Origin: Acanthosepion lycidas
Lineage: Eukaryota > Mollusca > Cephalopoda > Sepiida > Sepiidae
NCBI GenBank assembly: GCA_963932145.1
Contig: OZ010586.1
Span: 69,254,754-69,318,753, forward strand
Direction: 5' to 3'
DNA length: 64,000 nucleotides
Every line of letters starts with the position of its first letter. Positions within the stretch are counted from its first letter, which is position 1. Both the position numbers and the translations under genes were made by a program. Under the pieces are notes generated by a model, which was not told the DNA's origin, searched no databases, and worked only from the letters and a program-made list of their open reading frames with translations. This document shows, in pieces, positions 10,486-21,309 of the stretch.

Positions 10486-12332
10486 TCAAACTTGTTTTGC
10501 ACCTGTCTCAGTTCTGATTACTGCTAGCACACTTTGTGCGTTTGGGAAATTATTAGGTTCTTCAATGTCTTTGTCTCCGAAGTGTTTTACGGATAACAGG
10601 TATTTTAAATTTTTAATCGTGTTTCCATAATCTCTGGCTTTCTCAGCTTGAATGGGAGAGATCTTACAAACGCCTAAACCGGGATTGTAAATAAGTTTTT
10701 TAGGGGTCTTTTTTTCGGGGGTTTTTTTTGGGGGGGTGCTTCCGGTTGCATCATGTGTGGGGCTTCTGTGCCTTTTATTTAGTGCAGGGGACATTTCCAA
10801 GGATTTAATGGGAGAAAGACTGGGGGTGTGGCGGGGTGTATATGTTTGTGTAAAACGGCTGGGGTCTCAACTGAGTGGGATTGGGGATTGGGCAAAAGAA
10901 GTGAAAGGAGAGACAGGTGAAGACTTCTCTCTACAAAAAGTGATTGAGGGATGAGGAGAAAGTGGTGGGTCGGAGGATGTGGAGAGAGTGCCCTTCTTTA
11001 AAGAGAAGGACTTTTACTGACGGGATGTAGAGGGCTTAGAAGACTGTGCAGTGGTTTTGTGAGGAAGAGTTTTCTTGGATAGAGAGGTGTTTGTTTTCCT
11101 TTGCTGGTCTAGCTTTAGCTTGAGGTCTTTAATTTTTTCGTTTTTTTTTTTTCATACCCTGGATCGTATTTTTTGTAAATCCTGCAAATTCGGTATTGAG
11201 GCCAGGGCGTCGCCCTTACTGTTGTCAGAGGGAGAGGGGCTGTGTGTGCCTTTAGTTCTAGGGGCATCAGGGGACTGAGGATCCGCTAACGCTTCCCTCT
11301 GGCCATACCAGCCACCTGCCGTTCCCCCTCTCCCTTCTTCTTAACTTCACTTGCAGTGGAAGAAAGCTCTTCGGGGAATGGGGGCTTTGGTGATGGCCCA
11401 ATCGGGGGTTTGACCACTCCGGTCCCGGTAGCCGGCATGCCCATTACAGGCGAGACGGTTTTTAAAGACTCGGTCAGAGAGGGAGTTTGGTCGACTGGGG
11501 CCTGACTTCCAGAGGCCTTCTTCTCTGGACAGTAAGAGGAGAGGTGACCAGTCTCTCCGCACTTCCAACAAACTGGTTTACGGCCGGTCACAATGACCGA
11601 CAGCTTCAGGCCACCAACGTCAAGACAGTTGGGGAGGGGGACGAAAGCCTTACGATCTAGCATAATGTCGAAACTCCATCCCCCAGTCAGGCTATCAAAG
11701 GAAACACCCAGAATCTCGCCGTACTGGTACAAGAAAGCCGCCAGGTGCTCCTCGAAACCAAAGTAGGGACCTCTGTACGGAGATTTAAATCCTTTGTGAT
11801 TAAATCTCTGCTTGTAGGTTTTATGCAGTCTTCGGCAGTCGGTAACAGCACGTCCCACATGAAAATGCCCTTGCCCTTAACGATTTAACCCAAGGGACTC
11901 CAGTGTTTTCACCACTGTGTCTTTCGTCAAACGACAAATTTTGAGCGAACGCTTGTCGACGACGAAAACGGACACTATTCTTTTGTCGATTTTCTTAAGT
12001 TCAGTTGGATCCTCCAAGAGCCCACCTTCTACCACAAGGTGTGCGTAACTCTTGGCACGCTCCAAGAACTCCACAATATCGATAATGCATTTAGGATGGG
12101 ACTTCCAACAAGAGGGCAATTCCCCGGCCTCTGCATTATCACTTGAGTTGTCTTTTAATTGGTCATTACTGGCATCTACGTTATTGCTCTTTTCGGTCAC
12201 CGTAGATTTAGAAGCTTTTTTTAGAACATCTATGATTTCCTCATTTATAGGAATACTAGCTAAGGCTGGATACTCCTCAATGTTATCCTTATCAAGCGAA
12301 TCTTTTTTCGGGTTAAAAAGATGCTTCCTCAC
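10486..12332 (-). pseudogene. LINE ORF1: nucleic-acid-binding protein with CCHC knuckle, frameshifted
   Basis: Three minus-strand pieces line up. The N-terminal part (12332-11877) has an acidic stretch and a 'KIDKRIVSVFVVDKRS' segment. The middle part (11858-11286) carries CWKCGETGHLSSYC, a C-X2-C-X4-H-X4-C knuckle at about 11570-11529, then a Pro/Ser-rich linker. A distal piece (10800-10486) is Lys/Pro-rich. This is the usual ORF1 arrangement in Tx1-type LINEs. The shift near 11870 joins the first two pieces in different frames. Confidence 0.7.
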
Positions 12333-12478
12333 CGATCTTCTGAAGCTACATTTTAGGTTTCTTTTTTAAAACTAAGAAAGAAGATACTTTTTTTCCTTCT
12401 TTTCCATTTATAAAGGGAAGTGGGGGTGAAAAGGGGAAAAATGGTTAATAAATTCTGCCTTATAGGCGAAAAAAAAAT

Positions 12479-12925
12479 CTATGGTTCTATCGGAATTTGG
12501 TAGAAAGCTTTTTTTAAATCCAACTTAGTAAATATAGTAGTGCCTTCTAGTGACAGGGCAAAATCCTTGATATGGGGAATAGGGTATTTGTCAGGCACAG
12601 TTTGGGCATTTAAAAGCCGATAATCCCCGCAAGGACGCCAGGGGCCAGTATCACTTTTAGGAACCATGTGGAGTGGTGTAGCGTAAGGACTTGAGGATGG
12701 CCGAATTATGCCTAACTTAAGCATATTTTCAAATTCGTCCTTAGCTACCCGTAATTTTGTCGGATGCAAACGACGAGGCAGTGTATGAACTGGGGGTCTA
12801 GTCATCTTAATAGAATTGGTAGCGTTGTGTTTGATGGGCTCCGCATAATTAAAGGGTGACAAGAGTGACTTGTATTGACAGAGTAAGTTTTCGTATCCGT
12901 TTGCTTTTGGTATTAGTGCAGTCAT
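12479..12925 (-). pseudogene. Gypsy reverse transcriptase, N-terminal fragment
   Basis: 148 open codons contain [44 protein letters not shown] and [19 protein letters not shown]. These are successive Gypsy RT blocks, including the first catalytic Asp (in LDLKKAF). The fragment ends at the LINE junction, so the Y-x-D-D active site is absent. Confidence 0.85.
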
Positions 12926-13029
12926 GCTAATTGTTGAATGTTTAGACGATGTTCCACGGCGCTGTAGGTTCGTGCACGTGTTGGTAAGTGTGCGTGAGGA
13001 AAGTTTAACAGAAAAGTTGAATTAAGCCA

Positions 13030-13300
13030 AGAAATCTGCCCCGAGGATTGGTGTCTTAACATCGTCTATTGTGAAGGGCCAGGTAAACTCCCTCTTTAGG
13101 CCAATGTTGAGGGACAACATACGTTCGCAGTATGTGCTGATTGGCGTGCTATTTGGCGGCTTGTAGTTTAAGTAAAGCTTCCTTTGGTTTGGTCGTTAAT
13201 TTGTCATAGCTGCTCAGTTGTATGACGCTGATCTGCGCGCCTGTGTCGACCAGGAATCTGAGGTTGCTATTGCGATCTTGGATGTAAAAAAGGTGATTTT
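13030..13300 (-). pseudogene. Gypsy aspartic protease
   Basis: The minus strand encodes FLVDTGAQISVIQL, with the catalytic D-T-G codons at 13247-13239. Downstream is DDVKTPILGADFLA, the usual ILG-x-D-F motif of retroelement proteases. A stop follows directly after FLA, so the frame is broken. Confidence 0.75.
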
Positions 13301-13327
13301 TATCATAAACCCTGTCAGCCAACGCCC

Positions 13328-13980
13328 TTAATGGGTGCCAAGTTGGTCATTTCCCTGTTGCTTAGCCGAGGGTGTGCTATGGTACGAACGTGGCGGTTGG
13401 CATTTTTTGGCGCGCGCGCCAAATTCCTCATGGTACCAGCAGACATTATGTGGATGGTGTCGGGGGCGCCGCGACGTAGAACGTCGCCGTTGAACGCTGT
13501 ACCGATTCACAGAGGTGCTACGGCTTCTGCTTTGTGTGTTCTTAATTTCATTTAACCGCAGGAATAGTTACTTCACCTCGAATGCTAAAGCTTGTAACTG
13601 CTGGTTGATATCTGGGGTTGGATCATTCAACAGCATGACTGAGGCGATTCGATGTGCTGAGCAGGTATCTGAGATTTGTGTCAGCTATTGCCATTGACTT
13701 CTGAATATCCATATCGTCTGTCAACGCTGCTAAAATCTGTACTGTGTGTGGACTTTCAGAACGGCTTTGGACATTGAGTTGGCGCCAAGCAGGGTTTGCA
13801 TCCTGCGAGAAGCTGGGAAGGTTTACTACTTCCGAGGGTGACGTTGGTCAGGAGTTCTCTAATCTTTCGTTCCTCTGAACAACCCGTCCGCTGCAGTATT
13901 GCCTGCTTTACTACCTCATAGGGTTTGTCTGACGGAGGTTCATTGAGGATGTCTGCTACCTTCGATGCCACGTTGGCAGG
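13328..13980 (-). pseudogene. Gypsy gag with CHCC-type zinc motif
   Basis: The capsid end is seen as ADILNEPPSDKPYEVVKQAI...RTGCSEERKIRELL (13971-13756). The nucleocapsid piece is CWYHEEFGARAKKCQPPR (about 13441-13390). The spacing C-X2-H-X9-C-X3-C is typical of CsRn1-group Gag rather than CCHC, but the last Cys is replaced by Arg. Frames are interrupted between the two parts. Confidence 0.75.
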
Positions 13981-14359
13981 TAGCTTCTCGACGACGTACG
14001 CAAATTTTTACCGTTGCGAGGTAATGTGTCTTGCTTGAAAGATGGCACCTAATTGAATGAACGACGTCTGTACATTGGTATTGTAAGTCGGAAGGTCTAC
14101 TTTGAGTGTAGTTTGGTGGTGCGGATCGGTCATGTTATTATTGGTTCCTTTTTTGGGGGGAATTGAAGTTAGCGCCTTTTACAACGGTTAAACGTCTGCG
14201 GGTATTGGGATGAATAATGGATGTCGTCAGCGTTGCCAAATTTGTTGTGAATGTCGCAGTTAATAATTTATAATGAAGAAATTGTAGTGAACTTTGAAAC
14301 GGAGTTGCCAATTTGTTATGGACGTCGAGTCATTAATTTGTAGTGTGCCGGTTTTTATC

Positions 14360-14376
14360 TAACGTCGGGGTTACCA
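14360..14376 (-). promoter_or_regulatory. primer binding site, tRNA-Trp type
   Basis: Four bases inside the 5' LTR the minus strand reads TGGTAACCCCGACGTTA. It differs by about two positions from the tRNA-Trp-complementary site used by CsRn1/Kabuki-type elements. The position and the TGG start are as expected for first-strand priming. Confidence 0.75.
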
Positions 14377-14380
14377 ATTT

Positions 14381-15012
14381 TGTTGCGTGATATACACAGA
14401 GTGAAATATATAAGAAGGAAAAATTAAGTAAGATGAAGGTTATGCGTGTTTATAGCGTCCGTATCCCACAAAATATAGTTTATACAAACAATTTAAGAAC
14501 AAAATGCATGGCAAGAAACTACCAAATACTGTTGTTAAAGATTTAACATCAAAGAAATTTGTATATCAACAATAAAATATTCATGTAACGACAATTACAA
14601 TGTTTGTTGTTGTGATAATTAAGACAATGTCATTAGGAATGTTTGTGCAGGAACGTTGTTGAGAAATGTTGGTACTTTTTGATTGTTAAGAAATTTAAAA
14701 TGATTTGGCTTCTGCAAGGAAAAAGAAATTATATGTGTTCCTTCATTTATAAGTGTGTGTACGTGTGTAATTTACAAGTAAGGATAAATGTTATCAAGAG
14801 TTGCTTGCCTTTGTCTATGTAGGCTAAGTTGGTGAAATATACAATTACTTTTTCGTAGTGAAAGTTTTTCACTTTTCAAGTCAACTGCATATGTTGGTTA
14901 ACACGCGGACAATGGCTAATGAAAATTTATTGAGATTTCAGTGTAGTGTGTGAGTCAGTGAATTGTCACGCATGGAGTTTGGTAGCATCTCGTTGAACTC
15001 CGGTGGCTGACC
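14381..15012 (-). repeat. 5' LTR of the CsRn1-like Gypsy element
   Basis: Partner of the LTR at 5467-6105. It begins TGTTGCG in forward text and ends GGCTGACC, with the final A replaced. A ~12-bp gap relative to the other LTR lies near 14925. The divergence between LTRs shows the insertion is not recent. Confidence 0.85.
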
Positions 15013-15687
15013 ATCTGAATTGAATCAACTGCGGTTAATTTATAGATTTTTTGTGCAGCAAAATCGGCTCAAAAGTGATTGGAGGGAAATAGGATTCGTT
15101 TTGGAATTTTGCTACACTTTGGTGTTTATTAACCAATAAAAAGATTGGATTTGCAATAACGAGATGATGATTGGTTAAAGGCTTTTCAGAGACGAATCTA
15201 TTTTTCTGAAGAGGGTTAAAGGATAATGTGGAAGACCCCACACTATATTTCATGTGTTTGCACAATAACACTAGAAAATGTAAATGATAATTGACTACCA
15301 TTTATATAAATACGTCTTAAGATAATTGAAGGCCTTTAAAATGGTTTAAGCCAAGGTTCAACTTTACCCTATTTGAGAACAAAAAGAGTGTGTTGGTGGT
15401 CTTTTCAAGACACACTCAACATGAAATTACTACTCCGATTCAATTACAACTTTTGCACAATACAAATTAAAGCATAAACACAGAGAAATATACTAACAAC
15501 GACTATTTTGAATTAGATTAAATTGCTTGGAACAATAATAACGTCTGACAGTTTATACACTATCTTCGTTCTCGTAGAACAAAAAGATTAGAAAAACTAA
15601 ATAAAAATTTTAGAAAATTGTCCTTGTTTGTCACATTCAATGAAATAACGATTAAAAAATTTTACGCACACACACACACACACACAT
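15013..15687. other. unassigned sequence with a short (CA)n run
   Basis: An 88-codon minus-strand ORF (15301-15035) has no recognised domain and is probably chance. 'TTAACCAATAAAAAGATTGG' at about 15128 is a CCAAT/ATTGG pair. A (CA)n run at 15667-15686 precedes the SINE. Confidence 0.35.
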
Positions 15688-15970
15688 GGCTTACGGTTAT
15701 ATCACGACGTAACACCGGTTCTCGTACGATCACCAAAGTTAAGCAACGTCGAGAGCTTGGTCAGTGCCTAGATAGGTGGCCGCTAGGAAATACTAAGTGT
15801 TGTAAGCTTGGATGTGCGGTTGGTGTAATGGATAATTGTTCAAAATTGGAAATCGGAGAGCTGAGTTCTAATTTCAGGCGGGTTCGATATATTCACTTAC
15901 GCGCAAATACCTTTGGAAAATGTATGAATCCACCAGTTCTCATCCTAGTTATGGGTTAATTAATAGGACT
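15688..15970 (+). mobile_element. 5S rRNA-tRNA chimeric SINE
   Basis: The first ~120 bases (15688-15808) read as an almost full 5S rRNA. There are GCTTACGG/TTGTAAGC terminal pairing ends, 'CGGTTCTCGTACGATCACC', the internal control segment 'AAGTTAAGCAACGTCG', and 'TTGGTCAGTGCCTAGATAGG'. A tRNA-like unit follows: A-box region 'GTTGGTGTAATGGATAA' at 15820 and B-box-like 'GGGTTCGATAT' at 15880. A tail with 'AATACCTTTGGAAAATGTATGAATC' is shared with 24660-24745. The element would carry two kinds of polymerase III promoter. Confidence 0.8.
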
Positions 15971-15974
15971 TCTA

Positions 15975-17300
15975 TCAGTAAATCATTATTATGGCACGAA
16001 AAATTTTTACAATCAATTATATTTTCTGCCTTTAAATTTTTAGCTTCCCGATACCACTTTCTTATCAATGCTGAATTTTGTACAAATCTGTGCAAAAAGT
16101 GGATCAAAGAGCTTACCGAGCTTTATACATATTTTCAGGAAATCTCAACTACTAATTGGTCAATAAACACACAAGTGGGCGTTGCAATCCACCCATGTAC
16201 AAGTTTTTTTCCAGCGCATGACCAAGTCAAGTTTTCCCGCTCATTTTCCAGGAGCCTACGACGTGTTTAAATTAATTATAAATACCAGACACCAGACACG
16301 AGTTCGTTTTCTCTCTCTTTCTTGAATTCATTCGCCTACGAATATGTAACCTTAAAGGAAACTGCGTTGCGACCCCATTGCGGTCGAACGCTGAAAACAT
16401 ATTCACACATGCACGTACGTACGAAATTTTCCAAACTACATTACAAACATACGAAACATTTCTAAACCAGCAACAAGAACTTTTCTCTTTAAGATACTCT
16501 TGTAGCGACTGTTATGTTTTTCCACGCCCACATTTTATTCGTCTGCAATTGGTTAATAAATCAATACTGCCTTTCTATAGGACAATTTAGCCATCGCAGT
16601 CATTGCTTTGAATTTTTCGGTTTTGAACTGGCTTACTTGTTTCGTTAGTACAAATTTAGCCATTGGTCAAATTTTAACCAATCATATTTTAGTGCAAAAT
16701 CAATTTTTCCCGAGGTTTCGCTGGGAGCTTATCTGTAGCTTTAAAAGAGGCGACTTTTTCACAAGCCGCCAGTAGAGTCCACTAAATTTCGCCTGTCAAC
16801 ACAAACCTATGACTTTACTCACAATTCAAACGCACACACAGACACATAATTTTGTAATACATATATCTCTGTGACTCAGCCAAGTTCAATCAACCAGGAC
16901 TCTGTTGATTTCTCTAACACAACACACTTTCTGATCAATTGTATTCTTTTGTTATCTATTCTAACAGCAGATTTGTTCTAACATTGATTCCTGAACATTT
17001 CTCTCTAAAGTGAACTTTCTTTCGAATTCTTTCGAACAATCAATTACAAATCAAAATACGGTAAAAGGGGAGCAACTTCTTTTCCCTTAATCTATACATT
17101 GCACACAACATTATTGTATATTTTGTTCTTGTATGTTATTTCACATTTGGAGTTTCGTTGTTTTCTTGAATCATTAATAATACAAAAGATATATGCGCTA
17201 AAGAACACGCGCCCATAACACTCTGATCAAGCTTTCGCACAAATCTTTAGAAAACAAAATTATAATATTCTACATATAAAAATATTTGTTGTTCCAAACA
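15975..17300. other. unassigned, with CCAAT- and TATA-like motifs
   Basis: No coding domain is recognised; the ORF at 15920-16270 starts within the SINE tail. Motifs 'CTAATTGGTCAATAAA' (16147), 'GCAATTGGTTAATAAATC' (16547), 'CCATTGGTCAAATTTTAACCAATC' (16661), 'AATTATAAATACC' (16274) and 'TTTAAAAGAGG' (16740) look promoter-like. They could belong to a decayed LTR or a host promoter, but nothing confirms transcription. Confidence 0.3.
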
Positions 17301-20065
17301 TATCCTTTTTGTCGTAATTCAATATCGTTTTATCATTTGATTTTTTTTTACTTAAATTTATATTTGTGGATGTTGCATGTTTCATTTACAGCGAAACATT
17401 TAAAATATTCACGTAGCCTTTTTAGATCCACAACAAAATAACCTGCAAAACGTTGATAGGCTTAAAAATCATATCAGCTGACATATGTATGTGTGTGTGT
17501 GTGGTTTGCTTTTGTCTTTATTGTAGCTGATCGTGGTTGGCCTTGTTTTAGTGGTCGAGTGTAGGAGTTTACTGTTAATCCCTTTTGGGGAAGAGGGAAG
17601 GAGATGCTCCGGTAGGCAGCAGGTGAGAGAAAATAAAAAGGCCACTGAAATTTCGCATACTAAAGCGGAGAATAAAACAAAATCGACAAACGAATTTCAA
17701 TACAATTTAATTAATAACAATATGATGACAATTAGTGAAAAGAGAAAAGGCGTAATAATACTGCTGCTTGGATAGTTTTTTAAACTTTTTCCTATTTCCA
17801 AATCCTCCAAACTTTTGGTTGAGGCGTTTCAGGATCGTTCCCAGCGCTCCAAAACGGTTGGCATAGTCATGAATTTCATGTCCCATTCTATCTTCTATTC
17901 TTTAGTGTGGCCCAACTGGATTTGCTTTTATTTTCATTTTAACTCCTTACCTACTACATACTTACATGCAATTACAATCCGTTTTAACACTTATGTATGA
18001 CTAAGAAACACAAACTGACAAACATGTACCCAGGGCGCCGAGAATATGTCCCTAGAGCAGCGTTTCTCTATTGAAAAGTTCAGCAGAATATACCCTGATG
18101 TTACCGCCTTCATTTTGCAAGTAGTTCTTTAACAAAAGTTTTTCAGAAACTTATGCATGGCGCCTCATATCATGAGATAAGATTACAGTGGTTTCTGACC
18201 TTAAATAACTGGCCTTGTGTTGCCTTTTGTTTTCGTTGAGTGAGAAATAAATTTTAAATTAATTTTCTTATACTCAAAGGGGAATAAACAGAGTTTTCTC
18301 TAATAGAAGAAATTCAAGGGAAGCAACAAGTGACAGCGTGTCCTTAACGACGATTGGTAACGTTATCCCATAATAGTCAAGTTGCTATGTGGATCACCGC
18401 TATGGTGACAATCAAGCGCGAATCATAAACAAACTTTGGTGAAACTTCTAGTAAGCTAAGTACCACCTCGGTCGTAAATTATCAACCTTTTGTGATTTTT
18501 TAAAATTCTAAACCGACAGAACTGTAGCGGCAACATGTACGTCATTTTTTCTCTTCGCACTTCTTTTGTCTTATCTTTCTGCTTAATTTTTTCTTTAGTT
18601 ATTTTCAAAATTGTTATTGTCACAGAACTGTTTGTTGGGTTTTACAAAATAAATAAACTTTTTAAAATTATATCTTCTCTTCTGTGGATACGCAAACAGA
18701 TCAAAATATGATAGAAATTTATTTAAGTAGAGATGTTTGAAATCATTTTTTAACGTTTTTTACGGCTTTGTTTATGTTTTTTTTACTTGTTGCAAGTACA
18801 CTACAGAAATTTAAAATTAAAAAGGATTTATTTTTCTTTTTTTTTAAATTTGCTAAAGAAAATGAAAAATATATGATGGAAAAAAACAGAATTGTTTTAG
18901 TTTTAAAATTATGAATTTTTTACTTGTTTTATTTTTTCCTAACTAAACTTGAACAAATTGTCTTTCAAATTTACTTCATTACGCTTTTTTAAAAAATGTA
19001 AGTTACTACAGTTGTTTTAGTATTGTAGCTAACTCTGAAAGCTTTTTTTACTCAAGCAGAAAATTATATTTAATGAGTTTTTTTTGCTTTTTTTTTTTAT
19101 TGACCTTTGTTGACGTTTACGGTTTTTTCATTCTTTTCTTTTTTAAAGTCCCATCTTAACTTTCCTTTTTCCATTTTTAACCGATTATGACAATTATTAT
19201 CGTTTTTTTTTTTTTCAATTTACTGTAATTTACAAACATAATTTTTGCAAATTTTGTTTGCGACAGTGAATATAGCAAAATAAATAAATTAAACTGTTTA
19301 TTTATGTTTCAGTTCAATTTTTAGTCTAAACAGGTTCTTTGGGGATATTAAATCGAAAAATGTACAGGTCCCATGACTTACACCAAGTAAAACTAAAAAA
19401 AATTGAGGAAAATTTTATCTGTTTTTAGAGATGTTGAGGATCTTAAAATTTAATCGCAATATTCATTGTCTAAGGAAATTATGAAAGCTTTTGAACCCCT
19501 TTTTCCAGAAAGTGTCTTTTTTACATGTAATTGTTGTGAGTGTTACAGGGAATAATTCTAGAATTTAGTTTTTTTGAAAATTACTTTTTTACATTTTCTA
19601 TAAACATAAAGTATTTTGGCGAACTCCAATAACTAATCTATATTTTGGAATTGTAGTATATTTTATCTTCATATTATTTATTGACTGATATAGTTGATTT
19701 CTCTCAACAGCATTTGTAAATAAATATTCTCAAGCGGAGCAATAGATAGGATTTTAAAAAAAAATTGATGTGTACTTTAAATGGCGATTTATTTACAAAT
19801 TATCTCCCCTTATTTACATCAGTTTTCGTTTATTTTTATCGAATTATTGCTCTTTCATGTGCTTTTTTTTTAATTATAAGTGATTGTATTGTTTTGTTTC
19901 TAGACAAATTCTTGAAAATAATTAACGTCCTTCCTTACTTCTGTTGATAACGTCATTTTCAGTGTTTATTTTCCTTCTTTTTTTTTTTATAACGAACTTT
20001 AAAAAGCTTTTTGTTGCTGTGATTTTTAATTTTATCATATGTAACAGTTTTTAAAATCAACCATA
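17301..20065. other. AT-rich DNA without assignable features
   Basis: A (GT)n run lies at about 17488-17502, and there are many T- and A-homopolymers, especially 18.5-20.0 kb. 'GAGCAGCGTTTCTCT' at 18055 resembles a hAT-type end also seen at 33903, but no partner end was found. No ORF here has a recognisable domain. Confidence 0.4.
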
Positions 20066-20535
20066 AAAGTGCTGTAATGGTCAGCAAACTCGTCTAGCTA
20101 AAAATTCAATTACGACTGAGTAGTGAGTTCGATCTTCATCGGGTGCTCCATACTTAAGTTAACTTAAGTATGGAGCACCCGATGAAGATCGAACTTAAGT
20201 AACTTTAAGTGTTTTGGGTTTGTGCCACATCGAAGCTACGCTTAGAAAATCATTTGGACATTTCGACGTGATGTAATGGTTAGCGAGCTTGTCTCTCTGG
20301 TACAACTGAGTAGTGAATTCGATCTCACTGGGTGCTCCATATTTTTGGCCTTGTGCCACATCCTAGCTTCGCTTAGTAAATTATTATTTGGGAACTGGTG
20401 TTTCGGCGTAATAATGGTCAACGAACATGACTCGCTCAGTTTTTACAACAATGTAGTAGAACTCACCTGGTGCTCTGTACTTTCGACCTTGTGCCACATT
20501 TAAGATACGCTTAGTAAATCGTAATACTTTCCTGG
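20066..20535 (+). repeat. tandem array of tRNA-like units (SINE array)
   Basis: Three direct units start at about 20071, 20271 and 20407, each with an A-box-like 'TGTAATGGTTAGCGAGC', a B-box-like 'GTTCGATCT' and 'GGGTGCTCCATA', and ending '...GTGCCACATC..AGCT.CGCTTAG.AAAT'. Units 1-2 are about 200 bp apart, units 2-3 about 136 bp. The extra ~64 bp in unit 1 is accounted for by an inverted duplication (20127-20194). Confidence 0.7.
20127..20194. repeat. perfect 68-bp palindrome, no spacer
   Basis: Positions 20127-20160 are exactly the reverse complement of 20161-20194 (34 + 34 bases). The arm spans the B-box-like GTTCGATCTTCATCGGG and the GTGCTCCATA motif. It lies inside unit 1 of the tRNA-like array. 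Confidence 0.95.
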
Positions 20536-20829
20536 CAAATGCTGGGGTAATTTGAAATTATTAGCGCATGTCCCAGGCAGTACCTCTCTTTCGGCAAGAG
20601 ATATGCAATATTGCTCAGCAGGCTGAAAATTCCAAAAAAATCAACCATGAAAGCAAAAAACATATTTTTCGAGAGAAAAAAAATGTAAGAAAATATACTT
20701 TCTAAAGAAAACAAATATCTTTTTGTTTCTTTTAAAATGTCCACTTAACTTTTTAAGCGGCCTGTAAGTTACTGAACGAGGGAAACACAAATTTCTCAAT
20801 GAATCAGTAATTCATTCAGTTGTGTTATT
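20536..20829. other. no assignable feature
   Basis: AT-rich with a short minus-strand ORF (20744-20511) that has no recognised motif. Confidence 0.35.
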
Positions 20830-21130
20830 TTCTTTTACAATAATATCCACCTTGTCCCAAGAAGCCATACACAGTAAAAGGTTACAAAGGAAGAGGCATA
20901 TTATATGAAGATATGTGGTGAAGAAAACGGTTAACCCTAGACTTCAACAGGTTAAGAGTGTCTGTGATCAGGGAAGCATCCTCTTGGGAGTTGGTACCAC
21001 AAAGTAGTGGTTTGTGGGAAGAAGCTGTTCAAGTAGAACTTACATCTCACCAATGAAATACGAAAGGAATGAGAGTGATTTGCTACAATGTGCATGGCAT
21101 GGCATCAACTTTCTGTAAAGGTTGTACATA
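20830..21130 (-). mobile_element. 3' end of a family B LINE
   Basis: On the minus strand it encodes RCKFYLNSFFPQTTTLWYQLP-RGCFPDH and, in another frame, NLLKSRVNRFLHHISS. This is the C-terminal end of the jockey/CR1-like RT proteins also seen at 27.8, 32.3 and 42.1 kb. It is frameshifted. Confidence 0.6.
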
Positions 21131-21309
21131 TAAAGAAGACTAGAAGGATTAGCCAAAATCATTACAGCAAAAAGAATACATTCTTCAGGAGAACCAACTC
21201 TTGGATTGATGACAACTCATCTCAAATTTCTGTCTGAATTTCTGGAATGAAGAGTTATCATTATTTGCACTATTTACATGCAGACCATTTTCCTCATCTT
21301 TGTTGTCTG

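Larger units (their letters stand above)
6996..12478 (-). mobile_element. L1/Tx1-like two-ORF LINE inserted in the Gypsy element
   Basis: A ~5.5-kb minus-strand LINE with ORF1 (CCHC zinc knuckle) followed by ORF2 (apurinic endonuclease, reverse transcriptase, C-terminal Cys-rich region). It is clearly richer in G+C than its surroundings. Its 5' end abuts the Gypsy RT codons at about 12478, which places the LINE insertion after the Gypsy. The 3' end and target duplication were not resolved. Several frameshifts make it inactive. Confidence 0.75.
12479..14380 (-). mobile_element. internal region of CsRn1-like Gypsy element (gag, protease, start of RT)
   Basis: From the primer site leftwards come gag, an aspartic protease and the N-terminal third of RT, all on the minus strand and all with breaks. 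The Gag zinc motif type and the tRNA-Trp-like primer site both fit the CsRn1/Kabuki/Boudicca group. The RT stops at ...AFYQIPIEP, where the LINE begins. The YxDD box, RNase H and integrase are not found between here and the 3' LTR. Confidence 0.8.

Noticed and set aside
12052..12369. Plus-strand 105-codon ORF
   Set aside because: It is antisense to LINE ORF1.
15688..15808. Functional 5S rRNA gene
   Set aside because: Substitutions in conserved parts, the fused tRNA-like tail and the lack of tandem 5S units point to a SINE.
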